Source: Leuctra nigra
Lineage: Eukaryota > Arthropoda > Insecta > Plecoptera > Leuctridae
NCBI GenBank assembly: GCA_934045905.1
Contig: OW203767.1
Coordinates: 19,347,073-19,411,072, forward strand
Direction of reading: 5' to 3'
DNA: 64,000 bases
Shown here piece after piece: positions 37,146-48,370 of the stretch; position 1 is the first letter of the stretch, and each line of letters opens with the position of its first letter. The notes below the pieces were generated by a model. The model was given only the letters and a program-made list of their open reading frames with translations, had not been told where the DNA came from and made no database searches. The position numbers and the translations under genes are program-made.

Positions 37146-39399
37146 TTACGTTTGCATGATCTGTTGAGATATTCAGGGAATTTTTATGTTTAAGGGGAAG
37201 GACTATCCTCTAACTCGCTATTCTAAAGATTGTGACCTTCTCGTTGTAGATGTTAAAGCGACAAAGTGGTAGTAATGAATCTTTGACCAATTGTTTAAAA
37301 CATTTAGATCTACAAAAAGTTAGTTCTCAAATTATAAAATTGCTGAATTTCAAACTCAGTGTTGAACGTATAACCACTCATACCATCAGGAGGCAACTTT
37401 TTATATTCAATAATGGAGATTTATTATCTACAACTTTGTCGCTATCTTCAAAGAGGCGGTCACATTTTAAAGACGGCAAAGTTCTTTTTGGTGATCTTTC
37501 CCCTGAATTGTAACTGAAATTAAGATATTTGAAGAATTAGCTTCCAAATATTTTAACGAGGACCTGCTTAAAAAATGTCGAATTAAAACTTATTCGTCAC
37601 ATACGATCAGTCAAGATGAACATAGTTTTAATTCGATGTTTATTCAGAGCTTAGTTATAAAAACATACTCTAGTTTTAGCAGAAACGAAAATAGACCCTA
37701 TTTTAGGTAGATGGATTTACTTTTGAACATAACAAATTATAACCTTTCACAGTATTTTACGATGTACAAAACAAAATCAGAAACACCCCAAACATGTTTC
37801 TTCGTGTAAAAACTAAAAAATAGATCAAATTTCCATCGTTTATCCAGAACATAAACTCTCATCGCATTAATAATTACATTGTCACACTTCTCCAAAGACA
37901 TGATGAGATTAGTACTCAATCACAATTAGCTTTCTAACATGCATTACATACGATGATTATGGTAATTTGTAAGCGATGTTCTTACAGACGATCTTGAAGT
38001 ATCAGTGAACTTGGGAAAGTAGGCTCGTGTTAAGTACAATAGGTCGGCGAACGCAACGAGCATGACTGTTGTACAGTGCCTAATGTTTACTCAACCAAAC
38101 GTTACAAATGCAGAATTATGCGTTCTTTTAATCAACGTAAGGTCTAGTTAATTTAATTAGTTTTTAGTTAGTTGAGAGAGAACGAAAGAGAGAGATAGAG
38201 AGAGAGAGAAATATGCGCTTTCATAAAAAAATAACCATGCAATTATTAAATTTCTCTTATTAAAATACTGACTGAATGACGGTTAATGCTTGTTTTGTTT
38301 TAACAACAAAATAATCAGGTTGTATTGTTTCTATTAGTTATTGAGTATTCAGTAGACAATTAGATTAATTCTGTAATACATCATTCAATGATATAATAGA
38401 CTCCTCTAGTTATAAATGGGCATCAATTAAATCATAAAGGTCAAGTTTAGTAACAATAGTCGTCATTACTGATGGTTATAAGTTTATGTCCATTTAATAC
38501 TGGCTTTAAGCGATGTAATGCGAATATGTGTTTTGGTAATGACTGTAATTATAAGAAGACTTTCGAAGTGCATTTAATTTTGTGAGTGTTTTATGCACAC
38601 TATGCTAATGAAATTTGTTTAACAATGTAAATACGTGAGTTTTTTATATTCTAAAAAGCAGTCGGGAATTTTGGCTCATTATCTTAACTATTCCTGAAGG
38701 TTTTGTTTGTATTATATATTTATAATTATTTTTTTGTTGGTATCTTTTACCAAGATGTAAAAATGTTTTTGTATAATTAAATGTTATAAAACGCGTAAAA
38801 ATTTGTCGTAATTTCCACTTTCATCCTCTTAATTTTTTCCATACCTGTCTCTTACAACGCAACTGTGGTCAATATAAGGAAGAAATGTTGTTTGGAGATG
38901 ATTTCTGTGAAGTATTTCACATCGAACGGAAATTCAATCAAGAGAAAATAAAATGTCACAACTGAACGTAATATTGTTGAGTCACTGTCACCTCTTCGGA
39001 CAGGAACAGACTTCATGCCTTGACAAATTTCAGTTGATAGTCGAACAAATTACTTAAAACTTTAATTAAAATCAGCGAGATGCACTTGACTAGTTTGATT
39101 TTGGTTTCCGGATTTCTTAAAATTACTAATTAGCATTGCTATGCTCTTCTTAGAGAGAAATTTGACAACTCTTTCGTAATCAGTAAAATCTGTACAAGTC
39201 AACTACTACGTGATGATTTTTTTTATTTGAGTCTTTCATTAAATTTATATACATATTTTCGACTAAGCAACGCCTAAGAAGGGGGTCAGAGGACAAGGCA
39301 GCTAAGTGACATTTAAAAAATGTGGATAACTGCTAAGTTCCACAACTGGAAGTTGACTTTTGTTAAGGACAAATAATAAAAATTATGTGAAATATTATT

Positions 39400-39452
39400 T
39401 TTCGCTGGACCGGACATTCAGAGGAGCTGGGTTCGAATCCCGGAAGAGGAAA
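39400..39452 (+). repeat. tRNA-like SINE fragment (tentative)
   Basis: Perfect T-arm-like stem-loop CTGGGTTCGAATCCCGG (39427-39443) containing a pol III B box. The upstream part does not fold into a clear cloverleaf. Confidence 0.4.
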
Positions 39453-39514
39453 ATCTTTTCATCTTGCAGTTGGTATTTATTCAATACAAATGATTTTTCA
39501 ACAAATAAAATTGA

Positions 39515-39592
39515 GGACCCTTAGCTCAGTGTTTTTAGAGTTTGTAGAAACTTGTTTGAGTCTTGACGATTTGTGAGTTTGACCTCTGTTTC
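39515..39592 (+). repeat. tRNA-like SINE head (tentative)
   Basis: A box-like TTAGCTCAGTG at 39521-39531 and B box-like GAGTTTGACCTC at 39575-39586, spaced as in a tRNA-type pol III promoter. Lies about 70 bp after the preceding B-box fragment. Confidence 0.35.
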
Positions 39593-40253
39593 ACTAATAT
39601 TCAATTGTATTTTAACCCGTGTACCAATCTTTCTATAAACTCCAGTATTGTTTCAAAACTTCTAAATAATGTGTACGAACAAAGAGGAAATATCCTAAAC
39701 TCTTTCCTCCATTTGAAGAAAATTTCACTTGGTTGTCTTAACCTTTGACCTTCATGGTTTTTAATTAGTCTTTCCTAAATTATGAATTTTAGAAAACGTC
39801 ACAGGTCATAACTATTGCGGAATTGTGATTTCATTTTCATCTTGAAATTTTCATGAAACAAAGGTAAAAAATAAAACAGTATAAATTAAATAGAAAATGT
39901 ATAAACACTTCAATCATGCTCTCGAAATAATGCAGCAAGAACTCCACAAATTTAATACAAAACAAGTAGTAAATCAATTTTTCTCTTACTACACAGAAAA
40001 GTACGAATTCCTCATTAATCTCGCGAAATTTAGTTTAATTGAGATTCTAGCTCAAGATTGTTTTAAACCAACGGTTATATATATTCTTTATATTCTATGC
40101 TGAGCTTGTCTTACTGCAAAGAACCTAAATTATGATTCCGCAAAAAATTAATGATGATTGTTAAAATACGAGATAATAAAGATGTTCAATTAGCATTTAG
40201 CAGTTAATTATAAAGATGAAAATGTACAGTTTCTACGAAAAGTGTATTAAAAC

Positions 40254-40297
40254 AGACTGAGTGATGATTTATGTATACATTAATCATCACTCAGTCT
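40254..40297. repeat. 44-bp loop-less palindrome
   Basis: AGACTGAGTGATGATT and its exact reverse complement enclose T-ATGTATACAT-T, itself a 10-bp palindrome. Only one T:T mismatch pair in 44 bp and no spacer. Confidence 0.85.
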
Positions 40298-41650
40298 ATA
40301 GAAAGAATTGTAAGGGTAGTTGGGCAAGTTCATATCAAATACAGAAGTTTAAAACAAAAATGTTTCATAGTTATTTCCAAAACAAATTTTCTGGTAAAGA
40401 ATCAGAAAATGATATTTTTTTGGGTCAATCATATAAATTATTACTCCAACTTCCAATCTTGATCCAAAATCAAGTTTAATGTTAGTAATCAGAGCTCAAA
40501 TATCAAATTGGTTCCACTCTTTCCTTAATTACATCTAAGCTAGGAAATAAATTGTGTTTTACTAATTGCTACCGATTAGCATCGAATCTGAACACATCAG
40601 AAACAAGTGTTGATGTGTTGTTGATTTAGTACATTATTTTCTACAGAACAGAACTTGTCGATAGAAGAGGAAGCTGAAACCTAACCGGATGGAAAATTAC
40701 ACGGCCTTCTTCTGTAATAATTGGGTGAGAACGATAGTGTTTTAATTTTATCTTTCAACAGATTGTGATCAGCATGTCAAATGTGGTAAAAAAAAAGTTC
40801 AATTATATACTCGTAATAAAACAATTGGACTGAAAGTGGTTGTGATTTTAAAGAAATCTCTATAAAATATTTATGAATTGGATACCTACATCAAGTAAGT
40901 TGTGTAGACCGAGAGAAAAATAAAAACTTTGTAGTTTTTATCTCAAGATTGCACAGATACTTTTAAAATAGACATTTTGTGAGAATCAAGTTTGTAATGC
41001 GTCAATCCATCATTGTCAACAACTTTTTACTCCAATTGACTTTCAAATAAAGAAGAAAATTGTCTCACTGGAACGAAATCATACATATATACACGCCCAT
41101 AGTTGGAAAAAAGTGATTTTGAAATCCACAAAAACGTTTGAGCATGATAGAGACAACAAAGTGACAAGAAAAGTACTTGCGTCGTGATTTTCTCCGAGGA
41201 CAAAATGATTTGACTCTCTACTTGAAAACAATCACACCTATTCAGATCAGCAATCAATTTGGACAAGAAGTTTGGACTATAATCGACTTGAGAGACGGTT
41301 GACAAAGAGACAATGGATGTCAAAACACGAAGTGCTGTTTAGATAAAAACGACGAAGCATCTAATTCAATTGACACTTTCGAGTTTTTTCATTCTGACTT
41401 TTGCTTGTCATTGCAATATCTTAATCATTGTCGTATCAATTGAACGTTAAACAAATGTACAATTCAGAGCTCTATTTTATTTTTATTTTTGAACAAACAT
41501 CATACTTGAGCTAAAGTTTTTTTTCTCAAGAATTACTTTTAAGATCGAGGATACGAAAAGTTGAATTATAGGAAGAACAATAGTGCATGAAATCCTTTGA
41601 AAACTTCCAAAAATTATGCCAAACATAATTGGAGTATATTTTGAAACTCT
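40298..41650. other. Intergenic stretch
   Basis: AT-rich; overlapping 60-70-codon ORFs near 40261-40479 and the 98-codon minus-strand ORF at 41027-41323 lack recognisable content. Confidence 0.45.
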
Positions 41651-41722
41651 CAATTGCTCTATTGCTCAGTTGACAAAGCGTTCGCCCGGCAAGTGAGAGG
41701 TCATGGGTCGATCCTCAGTTCT
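41651..41722 (+). repeat. tRNA-like SINE or pseudo-tRNA
   Basis: Length and layout resemble a tRNA: TTGCTCAGTTG (A box, 41662-41672), CGTTCGCCCGGCAAGTGAGAG in the anticodon-to-variable position, and GGGTCGATCCT (B box, 41705-41715). The acceptor stem does not pair convincingly, so it is more likely a SINE head or pseudo-tRNA. Confidence 0.45.
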
Positions 41723-41858
41723 ATTGATTTTTTTATTATATATCCTTTCGTTTTATATTGACTTCAATACAAGTTTTCCACAAAGTGCAATAACATGTTA
41801 TGGTTTCATCTCATATTTCATTTTTCCATCAGAATAGGTAGGGTCGTGGAAAAATGTG

Positions 41859-41964
41859 TCGATCATCCCTACGCTTATACCATCCCGCCATACAACGGAG
41901 CGCTGGTATACCACTGTACGATCTCCGTTGTATGGCGGGAGGGTATAAGCGTAGGGATAATCGA
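41859..41964. mobile_element. Snap-back element, 42-bp arms
   Basis: The arms 41859-41900 and 41923-41964 are reverse complements with two mismatches (starting TCGATCATCCCTACGCTTAT), separated by a 22-bp loop that contains GGTATACC. More GC-rich than its surroundings. No coding content; an ORF crossing it (41795-42055) is an artefact. Confidence 0.7.
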
Positions 41965-42534
41965 GATATTATTCCAAAGCTGTACTAGAACTTTTTTTAT
42001 TGATAAAAGTGTGAATGGTGGAGATTTTCTTTATTTTTTATTTAATAGTAAATAAAAAGTGTCAATGTAAAAAATGGATTTTGTACAAAATCTAGGTTTA
42101 TAGTCTGGAAATTAAATAACAATACCTGAGGTACAATTATTTAATTTTATGTATTTTAATCATTAAACATGATAATTTAGAATGATACACTCATTTGAAT
42201 GACACGATATTAAATTCATTCGAAATTTTAGGTATGTATAATACGTTCTAAACAAGATGCATTAAAAAATGTCAACTAAAAAGTAAAAACAATTTTTGAA
42301 AACTAATTAATTCAAGTCAATCGTAACATGTGACCATAACAAAATGAAACATCCATCAAAATTCACACGCCGCAACTTAGAAAACTTGAACCAAAGAAGA
42401 ACTAAACATAAAAAACACATCACATCTAATCATGACTCTACCATATCGAGAGTGAATTGTGGTGTTCGCTTCGTTGAGGTGTAACTTTTCTCGCGATATT
42501 TTGTCACTTTCATGGATCGTGCGGTTTTGTCTGG

Positions 42535-42612
42535 TATATAAAGTCAGTGGCAGAGTTCCACTAGACTACACAAAGCTTTAGAGGTGATTGAAGGAGTGGT
42601 AATCAAGTGACG
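42535..42612 (+). promoter_or_regulatory. Promoter and 5' UTR of gene D
   Basis: TATATAAAG at 42535-42543 and the start codon 78 bp downstream, matching the compact promoters of genes B, E and F. Confidence 0.65.
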
Positions 42613-45506
42613 ATGAGGCTGTTCGTAAGTAGAGACAATTGGCTTTAATTAAATGGCGGGTGCGAAAACAGTGATTTTAGTCAATAGGGTAATTAAATGG
42701 TCCACTGGGCAGGATTTAGAAGTTCAATGAGTGTTTTGTGAATAGTGATTGTTTACCTAGTGATTTTTTTTTACTTTCAAATATAAATAAACGTCAGTCT
42801 ATTATTCTGAAAGCATTCAGAACCTCTTGTTTGAGTAATTTTAACAAATAAAGATCGTTCTGTGCAATTATCCGTCTTCAGTTTTTTGATGCCTAAATAT
42901 TGTTATAAAAAAAAACTATTTGTAATTTATTAAAATTTAAACAATCTTAGGAGCATTTTTATAGATAAAATCGTATGGAGCATATTTATTTTGTAAGTTT
43001 ACAAAAAAAAGGTGGCATAATTTGGATTTATTTCGCTTATAAATTTAATAAGTACGAAGTGATTATTGTGTAATTAAATCTATAATTGTATTATGAATTG
43101 GCATCATGCAAATTTACAACTTATTGACAATTGATAATCTGTCAATTGAAATATACATTTCAATTAACACTTTTCTTAAGTAAAGAATTGAAATTATGTA
43201 TCCTTAGGTTTGTAAAAAAAGTTGATAATTTTAATAGTTAGTGGTCATTCTGCGAATGTCATTGGCTGTTGCAATGGCAATAGTAGTCTAAATCAATGCC
43301 CTAAATCTTGAAGCAGTCTTCATTTCTAACCATAAATTATTACTTTGTTTAGATTTGTCTCGCGTTCGTCTCAGCAAACGTCTTCGCCTATCACCAACCA
43401 CAATCACCTCAACAATGGGCCTCAACACGTCAACAGTCCGTCAACACGCCATCTCAAAACACCGTTGACGCTCACAAACTCCGCACTAAACTCATCCACA
43501 CTCCAGAACAGCTTCAACTTCAACACCAACAACAACGCCAACATCAACATCAACAGCAGATCGTTGAAGCCACGTTGAGTTTCCATCCTGAAGCTGCAGC
43601 ACTCGTTGCAGAACCCCTCAACGCGAGTCAACTTATCAACCTGCAACAATCTGAAAGCGGGTTAGTTTTCCAATACCAACCGAATGGAAAAAATTACCAA
43701 AATCACCAGAACTTAAAACAGTTACAAGAAACCGGATTGAATTTATTACAAAATCAGCAGCTGGTCTCTGGAACTGGTTTAAACTTGCAACAAATTCACC
43801 CCCAATATCTTGTACAAAATCCCGGCGTCACTAAACAGCCCATTCTGTTCTACCCAGTCACCCCTGCGGTCGGTTACCAGAACTCCGTACCTGCTAAGAG
43901 CGCGTACCCCCTGCTGAACGCGTACCCCGGCGCGGGCCAGCTCGTTCTTCCGCCCTACAGTCAACAGTTCGTGCCGGTTGTCGCTCCGACGCAATCTCAG
44001 AAGACTTTGGCAGGAGCGCAGAATCTTCACGGACTTATAAACAAGGGAAAGGTAGAGAATGTGGGGTTATTGGCTAATTATAAGGGGGGTGTAATTGAGC
44101 CGGTGATTAAACAAGATGGTGGGGCGATATTCGCGCAACAGAATCAAAATGGCTTCCGGGACGAGAATCCTGGAATTCAGGAAGCCGGGACGGATTTTAG
44201 TAAAATGTTTCAGAGTTTTTTTAATTCAGGACCGTTTGCTCAGACGTTCCAACTTAACGGAGAAAAAACTCCCGAAGCCACAAACTTAGCTCCAATTAAT
44301 AATAATAATAACAATGTTAAAGATTTTCATAACTTTTTCGGTGAATTAAATGAAAGTCCGTCATTAAAAACGAATATACCACAAGCCCAAGATCAATTCC
44401 AACCTTGTAACTTCTTTCAAAATTCAAATACAAGAGTAGAAGATGATGACACTGAGAAATACAGCACCAACAAAAAAACTAATCAAGTGAAAAATAGACC
44501 GAGTTATAATGAAGATCATTCATCGGAAGAAGATGACGAAGAACCGGAGAATTATCATCGGACTCCAAAGAAATACGACAGATATCGTAACAGTCATCAA
44601 GATGATGATGACGACGAGGGCAGCTCGGAGGAGTCATCAAAATCATCAAACTATCCCAGGAGGTATGAAGGAAGTTCCGAGGAGTCATCAAAGTCAGCAA
44701 ACTATCCCAGGAGGAACGAGGGCAGCTCGGAGGAATCATCAAAATCATCAAACTATCCCAGGAGGAACGAGGGCAGCTCGGAGGAATCATCAAAGTCATC
44801 AAACTATCCCAGGAGGTATGAGGGAAGCTCCGATGAGTCATCGAAATCATCAAACTATCCCAGGAGGAACGAGGGCAGCTCGGAGGAATCATCAAAATCA
44901 TCAAACTATCCGAGAAGGTACGAGGGTAAACATCATCAAAATGATGATGACGATAATTCGTCCCGTCGACCAAACAATCAGTACAAAGATCGTAAAGAAC
45001 AATACACAGGGAAATCATCAAATCATCGAAGAGTAAAACCAAATCATGACAGAGCAAGAAAACAGCAAAGCAGCGAAGAAGATGACGATGAAAGATCTGG
45101 GGAGATCAGCGAGGTATTTGAGACGAATTATAACGAAGCTAAAACACCCTATGTTTATTCCAAAGGGGAGAATACAGCGACGCCAAGACCTCAGGTGCCT
45201 CCTCACCAAAACGCCGGGACGTTCTACAACTACAACTTCCCCCCTGCGCCGAAGTTCGGAGTTGATCCTGAGGTATCCAGGAAGCCTCAGGAACAGAGAC
45301 CGGAGCTCTCCAGGAGGCCGCAGACGTTCCCGGTGGAGCAGCAGGGAAGGGTCCCGCCAGTGAGAGAAGGTGATGCGCAAGCGTATTATTCTAACTTGAA
45401 GCCGCAGTCGTACGCGCAGCCGCAGCAAGTGTACGCGCAGCAGCAACAGTCGTACGCGCAGCCACAGCAGGTCTACACGCAGCAGCTATATGTGCAGCCG
45501 CAGTAG
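42613..45506 (+). CDS. Gene D: secreted Gln-rich protein with six 17-residue Ser/Glu repeats
   Basis: Coding exons 42613-42624 (MRLF, donor GTAAGT) and 43353-45506, phase 0, giving 721 aa. The joined signal peptide is MRLFICLAFVSANVFA, cleaved before YHQPQ. The N-terminal third is Gln/His-rich, followed by a Pro/Tyr/Val region (AYPLLNAYPGAGQLVLPPY) and a long Asn-rich part. At 44616-44921 there are six uninterrupted copies of EGSSEESSKSSNYPRR(Y/N), flanked by Asp/Glu runs. The C-terminus alternates Pro-rich and QSYAQPQQVYAQQ repeats. The SSEES blocks are strong acidic-kinase (casein kinase 2 or Fam20-type) targets, so a phosphorylated, ion-binding domain is plausible. A single Cys lies near QFQPCNFF. 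Secreted structural protein; function beyond that unknown. Poly(A) signal at 45616-45621. Confidence 0.83.
42625..43352 (+). other. Intron 1 of gene D (728 bp)
   Basis: AT-rich GT-AG intron, no repeat recognised. Confidence 0.75.
44616..44921 (+). repeat. Six 51-bp tandem repeats in the gene D coding exon
   Basis: Exact 51-nt register throughout. Units differ mainly at the last codon (TAT/TAC or AAC) and at single residues (Ser to Ala in unit 2, Glu to Asp in unit 5). An alternating Tyr/Asn pattern suggests higher-order duplication of pairs. Confidence 0.95.
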
Positions 45507-45615
45507 AAGCAGTTGATTAGTGATAACAAGCATGTTAATGTTTATTAGGAGTTAGTAGGTATTCACTTTGTAACTTTGTAAGAAATCTAGCTGGAGATAT
45601 TTTTTTCAGAGTAGA

Positions 45616-45621
45616 AATAAA
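45616..45621 (+). terminator. Poly(A) signal of gene D
   Basis: AATAAA about 110 bp after the stop codon. Confidence 0.65.
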
Positions 45622-46180
45622 GTATAGTCTAGAAGCATGTTGTATGAAAAAAATGTGTAATATCTCAAATAGATAGTAATATATTAGAGAAGTTTGGAGG
45701 ATAACTGAAGTGAAAATAATTTTACTTGTATTTTTGTGACGTCCCATACCGCAGAAAGATATTTCTATTGAGAATTTTGCTTGCAAAGGAAAGTACTCAG
45801 TGGCAAAATAAGCACATTCTGTCCCGTGATTTACAAATATATTTTTCCATAATTTGTATCCTATAGAAAAGATTATAGTCAAGAAAGTTGATTTGCAATT
45901 AAGGTTTAAATTTTAACCACGCAAAACGTGTACGTTTCTCATATTGTTTTATTCCTAATCGATCAATTACAATAGCTCGTTGATTATTAATAAGTAATTA
46001 TTGTTAAGATTTGGATCATATTTCCAATAAAAATGTTGTTAGTAATAATTTGTTTATTTCTGAACCTCCCTTCTATGAAGACATTATATCAGAGCAAAAC
46101 TCTTTCTTTCCTCATTATGTTCTCGAAGAGTATGAAGCAAAATTTCATAAGTTTAATGTGTATTTCGTGCTGACTTTCGA

Positions 46181-46245
46181 GCAGGTAGCTCAGTGGTTTG
46201 CGTGAACTTGCATCGAATGTGTGGTCCAACGATCATTACTATCTT
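46181..46245 (+). repeat. tRNA-like SINE head (tentative)
   Basis: GTAGCTCAGTGGTTTGCGTG at 46185-46204 matches a tRNA D-arm/A box (TAGCTCAGTGG). The downstream B box is not convincing. Confidence 0.3.
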
Positions 46246-46784
46246 TTAAAGTCTGCAACAGGAAAAAAACGCCCAAACAAATGAAAGTGGAGAATTATGT
46301 GAAGTTATTTTTACCTCTATTTCGTAGTAATTTTTATTTACGCCTTTCCCAAATTTTTGTTTGTGGAATCATTGCAAAACAAGACATTATATCTTTATTA
46401 TTTCTGAGAAATACAAATTCAATTTTACTAATTACTTATTACATTTTAATTCGTAGCTTCTGAATTGTAGAAAGCCATGGATTTCCAAACAATGACAACA
46501 TGATATTTATATTTTGGAAATTATAAAAAAATTATATGGAAATAGTGATGCCAATATCTGTGAAACGTCTTGAAAAACGGCCCTTTTTAGGGCCCAAATC
46601 AAAACACTACCATGAAGAGTCTACGGCAGAAAATACGTTTTAGACTTTTCACTTTTGTTGAAGAGAATCAACGTTATTTTCAACACTTTGGTACTCACGT
46701 CCACACGATTTTTTTCATTTATTTACATTTATAAACAATAAATCCAAATCGACTAACTTCGAATAAATAACATTATTATTTGAA

Positions 46785-46810
46785 TGTTAACTTTTAATTA
46801 AAAGTTAACA
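46785..46810. repeat. 26-bp perfect palindrome
   Basis: TGTTAACTTTTAA and its exact reverse complement with no spacer. AT-rich; could extrude as a cruciform or mark the end of an uncharacterised element. Confidence 0.8.
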
Positions 46811-48286
46811 ATGAAATTTCTTACAATTGGAAGTCTCATGAAATTTTATTGCGTTAAATTTGTTAATATCACCACAAATAATAACGATAAACGAACATAT
46901 TATCACAAATGTAACATTTTCATTCATAAAATCAATTTCAAATGTCATGGGATATTTTGGCGGGAAAAACGTTACGTAACTAATGTAACTATCATCAGGA
47001 TTGTGCTGTCTTTTGTAAGTTTTCAACAATGTGTCACCGTGACGAACACTTTGTTGCCATGGAAATATAAGAAATTGTGATGCCATTGTCAATTTTCCTG
47101 AAACTGTATAATTGTAAGAAATGTATCAAACTTTGTAAATTAATTCCTTGAAAACTATTCATCACAACAAAAATAACACCACATCTGTGTTCAGCAACAT
47201 CTCAACTTTCATAAAAGAACAATTTTTCTGAAATCTAATTCTTATTAGATTTATTTAGTTTAAATTATTTTAGTCGAATCACTCTTAAAATAATTGAATA
47301 TTTTTAAAGACATACACACATACTGATACACACATATTACACATATTGACATAAACACATTGGAGCTCCTTCACCATTCATTTCCGGACTGGGCCTACAT
47401 ATCTGCACCTCTAACACTGCTACGCACTTACGCACATTGCAAAGGGTTGAGTAATCATCAACTTGGAGAGCAGGCTTCTAGAACCATCAAGTATCATGGC
47501 GATTATTGGTGTACCTGTTGTGAATTACATTCTGGTTAAACGCTGCATTACTATACGGAAAATGAGGGCGACAAAAATATCCAGATAATGCAAAGTATCT
47601 ACTTATCGGACGTTTTATTGAATGCAAAATTTTGTTCACATAATTTTAATCAACACACGATTTTATCACAGCCTCATTCATTAAAATCAGTTGCTTTCGT
47701 TTCCATTATCCATCGTTTCCTTGAGAATTATCTGAAACTTGCATGGAATTGTTATTATGTAAACACACCCCTCACTTTAATCACGTGTTAAAAGATCTTC
47801 TCAGATAGTCGATCTGTTATTCAATTAATAACCAATCAGCCATCGAATACAACTCAATCGCTCTGAAATTGATACCTACTTTCAACCAATGATTATCAAA
47901 CATAAAAATTAAAACAACACTTAAAAATAAACGTCGATGATATCTTGAAAATTAAAAAGAAAAATTACTAAAATCCATATTTACAGTAGAGAAAGGAATC
48001 GATAAGTTTACAAGAAAATCGACAAATCACCAATAAATAAGGAAGCCACTACTTTCCGGAAACAAATACCAAGGCGTCTGCAGAAAATCGTGGGTAAACA
48101 ACGTAATCCAATCAAAATTACGAAAACTTAAAAATGTACAATCTGTAATTATCTCTAAAAGAAACGATTTTTGTACTGCGTGAAAGTAGCGACAGTAATT
48201 ACATAGTAATGAGTGGACTGTATTGTGGATGGACGTGCGGGCTTGGACACTTCACGAGGGTGGTGCAGATGGGGACGACGATGGAG

Positions 48287-48370
48287 TATAAATACACACA
48301 GAGTGCAATGAAGAGGCATCAGTTGGTTTTGACTTCTTCTTTGACAAGACAGCAGCTTGTATTCGACACT
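48287..48370 (+). promoter_or_regulatory. Promoter and 5' UTR of gene E
   Basis: TATAAATA at 48287-48294 and the arthropod initiator motif ATCAGTTG at 48318-48325, 31 bp downstream, then the start codon 84 bp after the TATA box. Confidence 0.75.

Larger units (their letters stand above)
37146..40253. other. 3' flank of gene C and intergenic DNA
   Basis: AT-rich with no convincing second gene. I could not decide on the poly(A) site of gene C. A short GA-rich run lies at 38176-38211. The 87-codon ORF at 37250-37513 is Ser/Leu/Lys-rich without domain features. Confidence 0.45.
45622..48286. other. Intergenic stretch between genes D and E
   Basis: No gene called. Contains a tRNA A-box-like element (46181-46245) and a 26-bp palindrome (46785-46810). 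ORFs at 46011-46205, 46221-46463, 46805-47092 and 47588-47791 are not supported. Confidence 0.45.

Noticed and set aside
41651..41722. Functional tRNA gene
   Set aside because: A and B boxes are present but the acceptor and anticodon stems do not pair well, so I call it tRNA-like only.
44479..45057. 192-codon minus-strand and 175-codon alternative-frame ORFs over the gene D repeat
   Set aside because: They exist only because the 51-nt repeats lack stops in other frames; no start context or splice support.
46011..46205. 64-codon ORF as a small gene
   Set aside because: No ATG start, AT-driven composition, and its end overlaps a tRNA-like A box.
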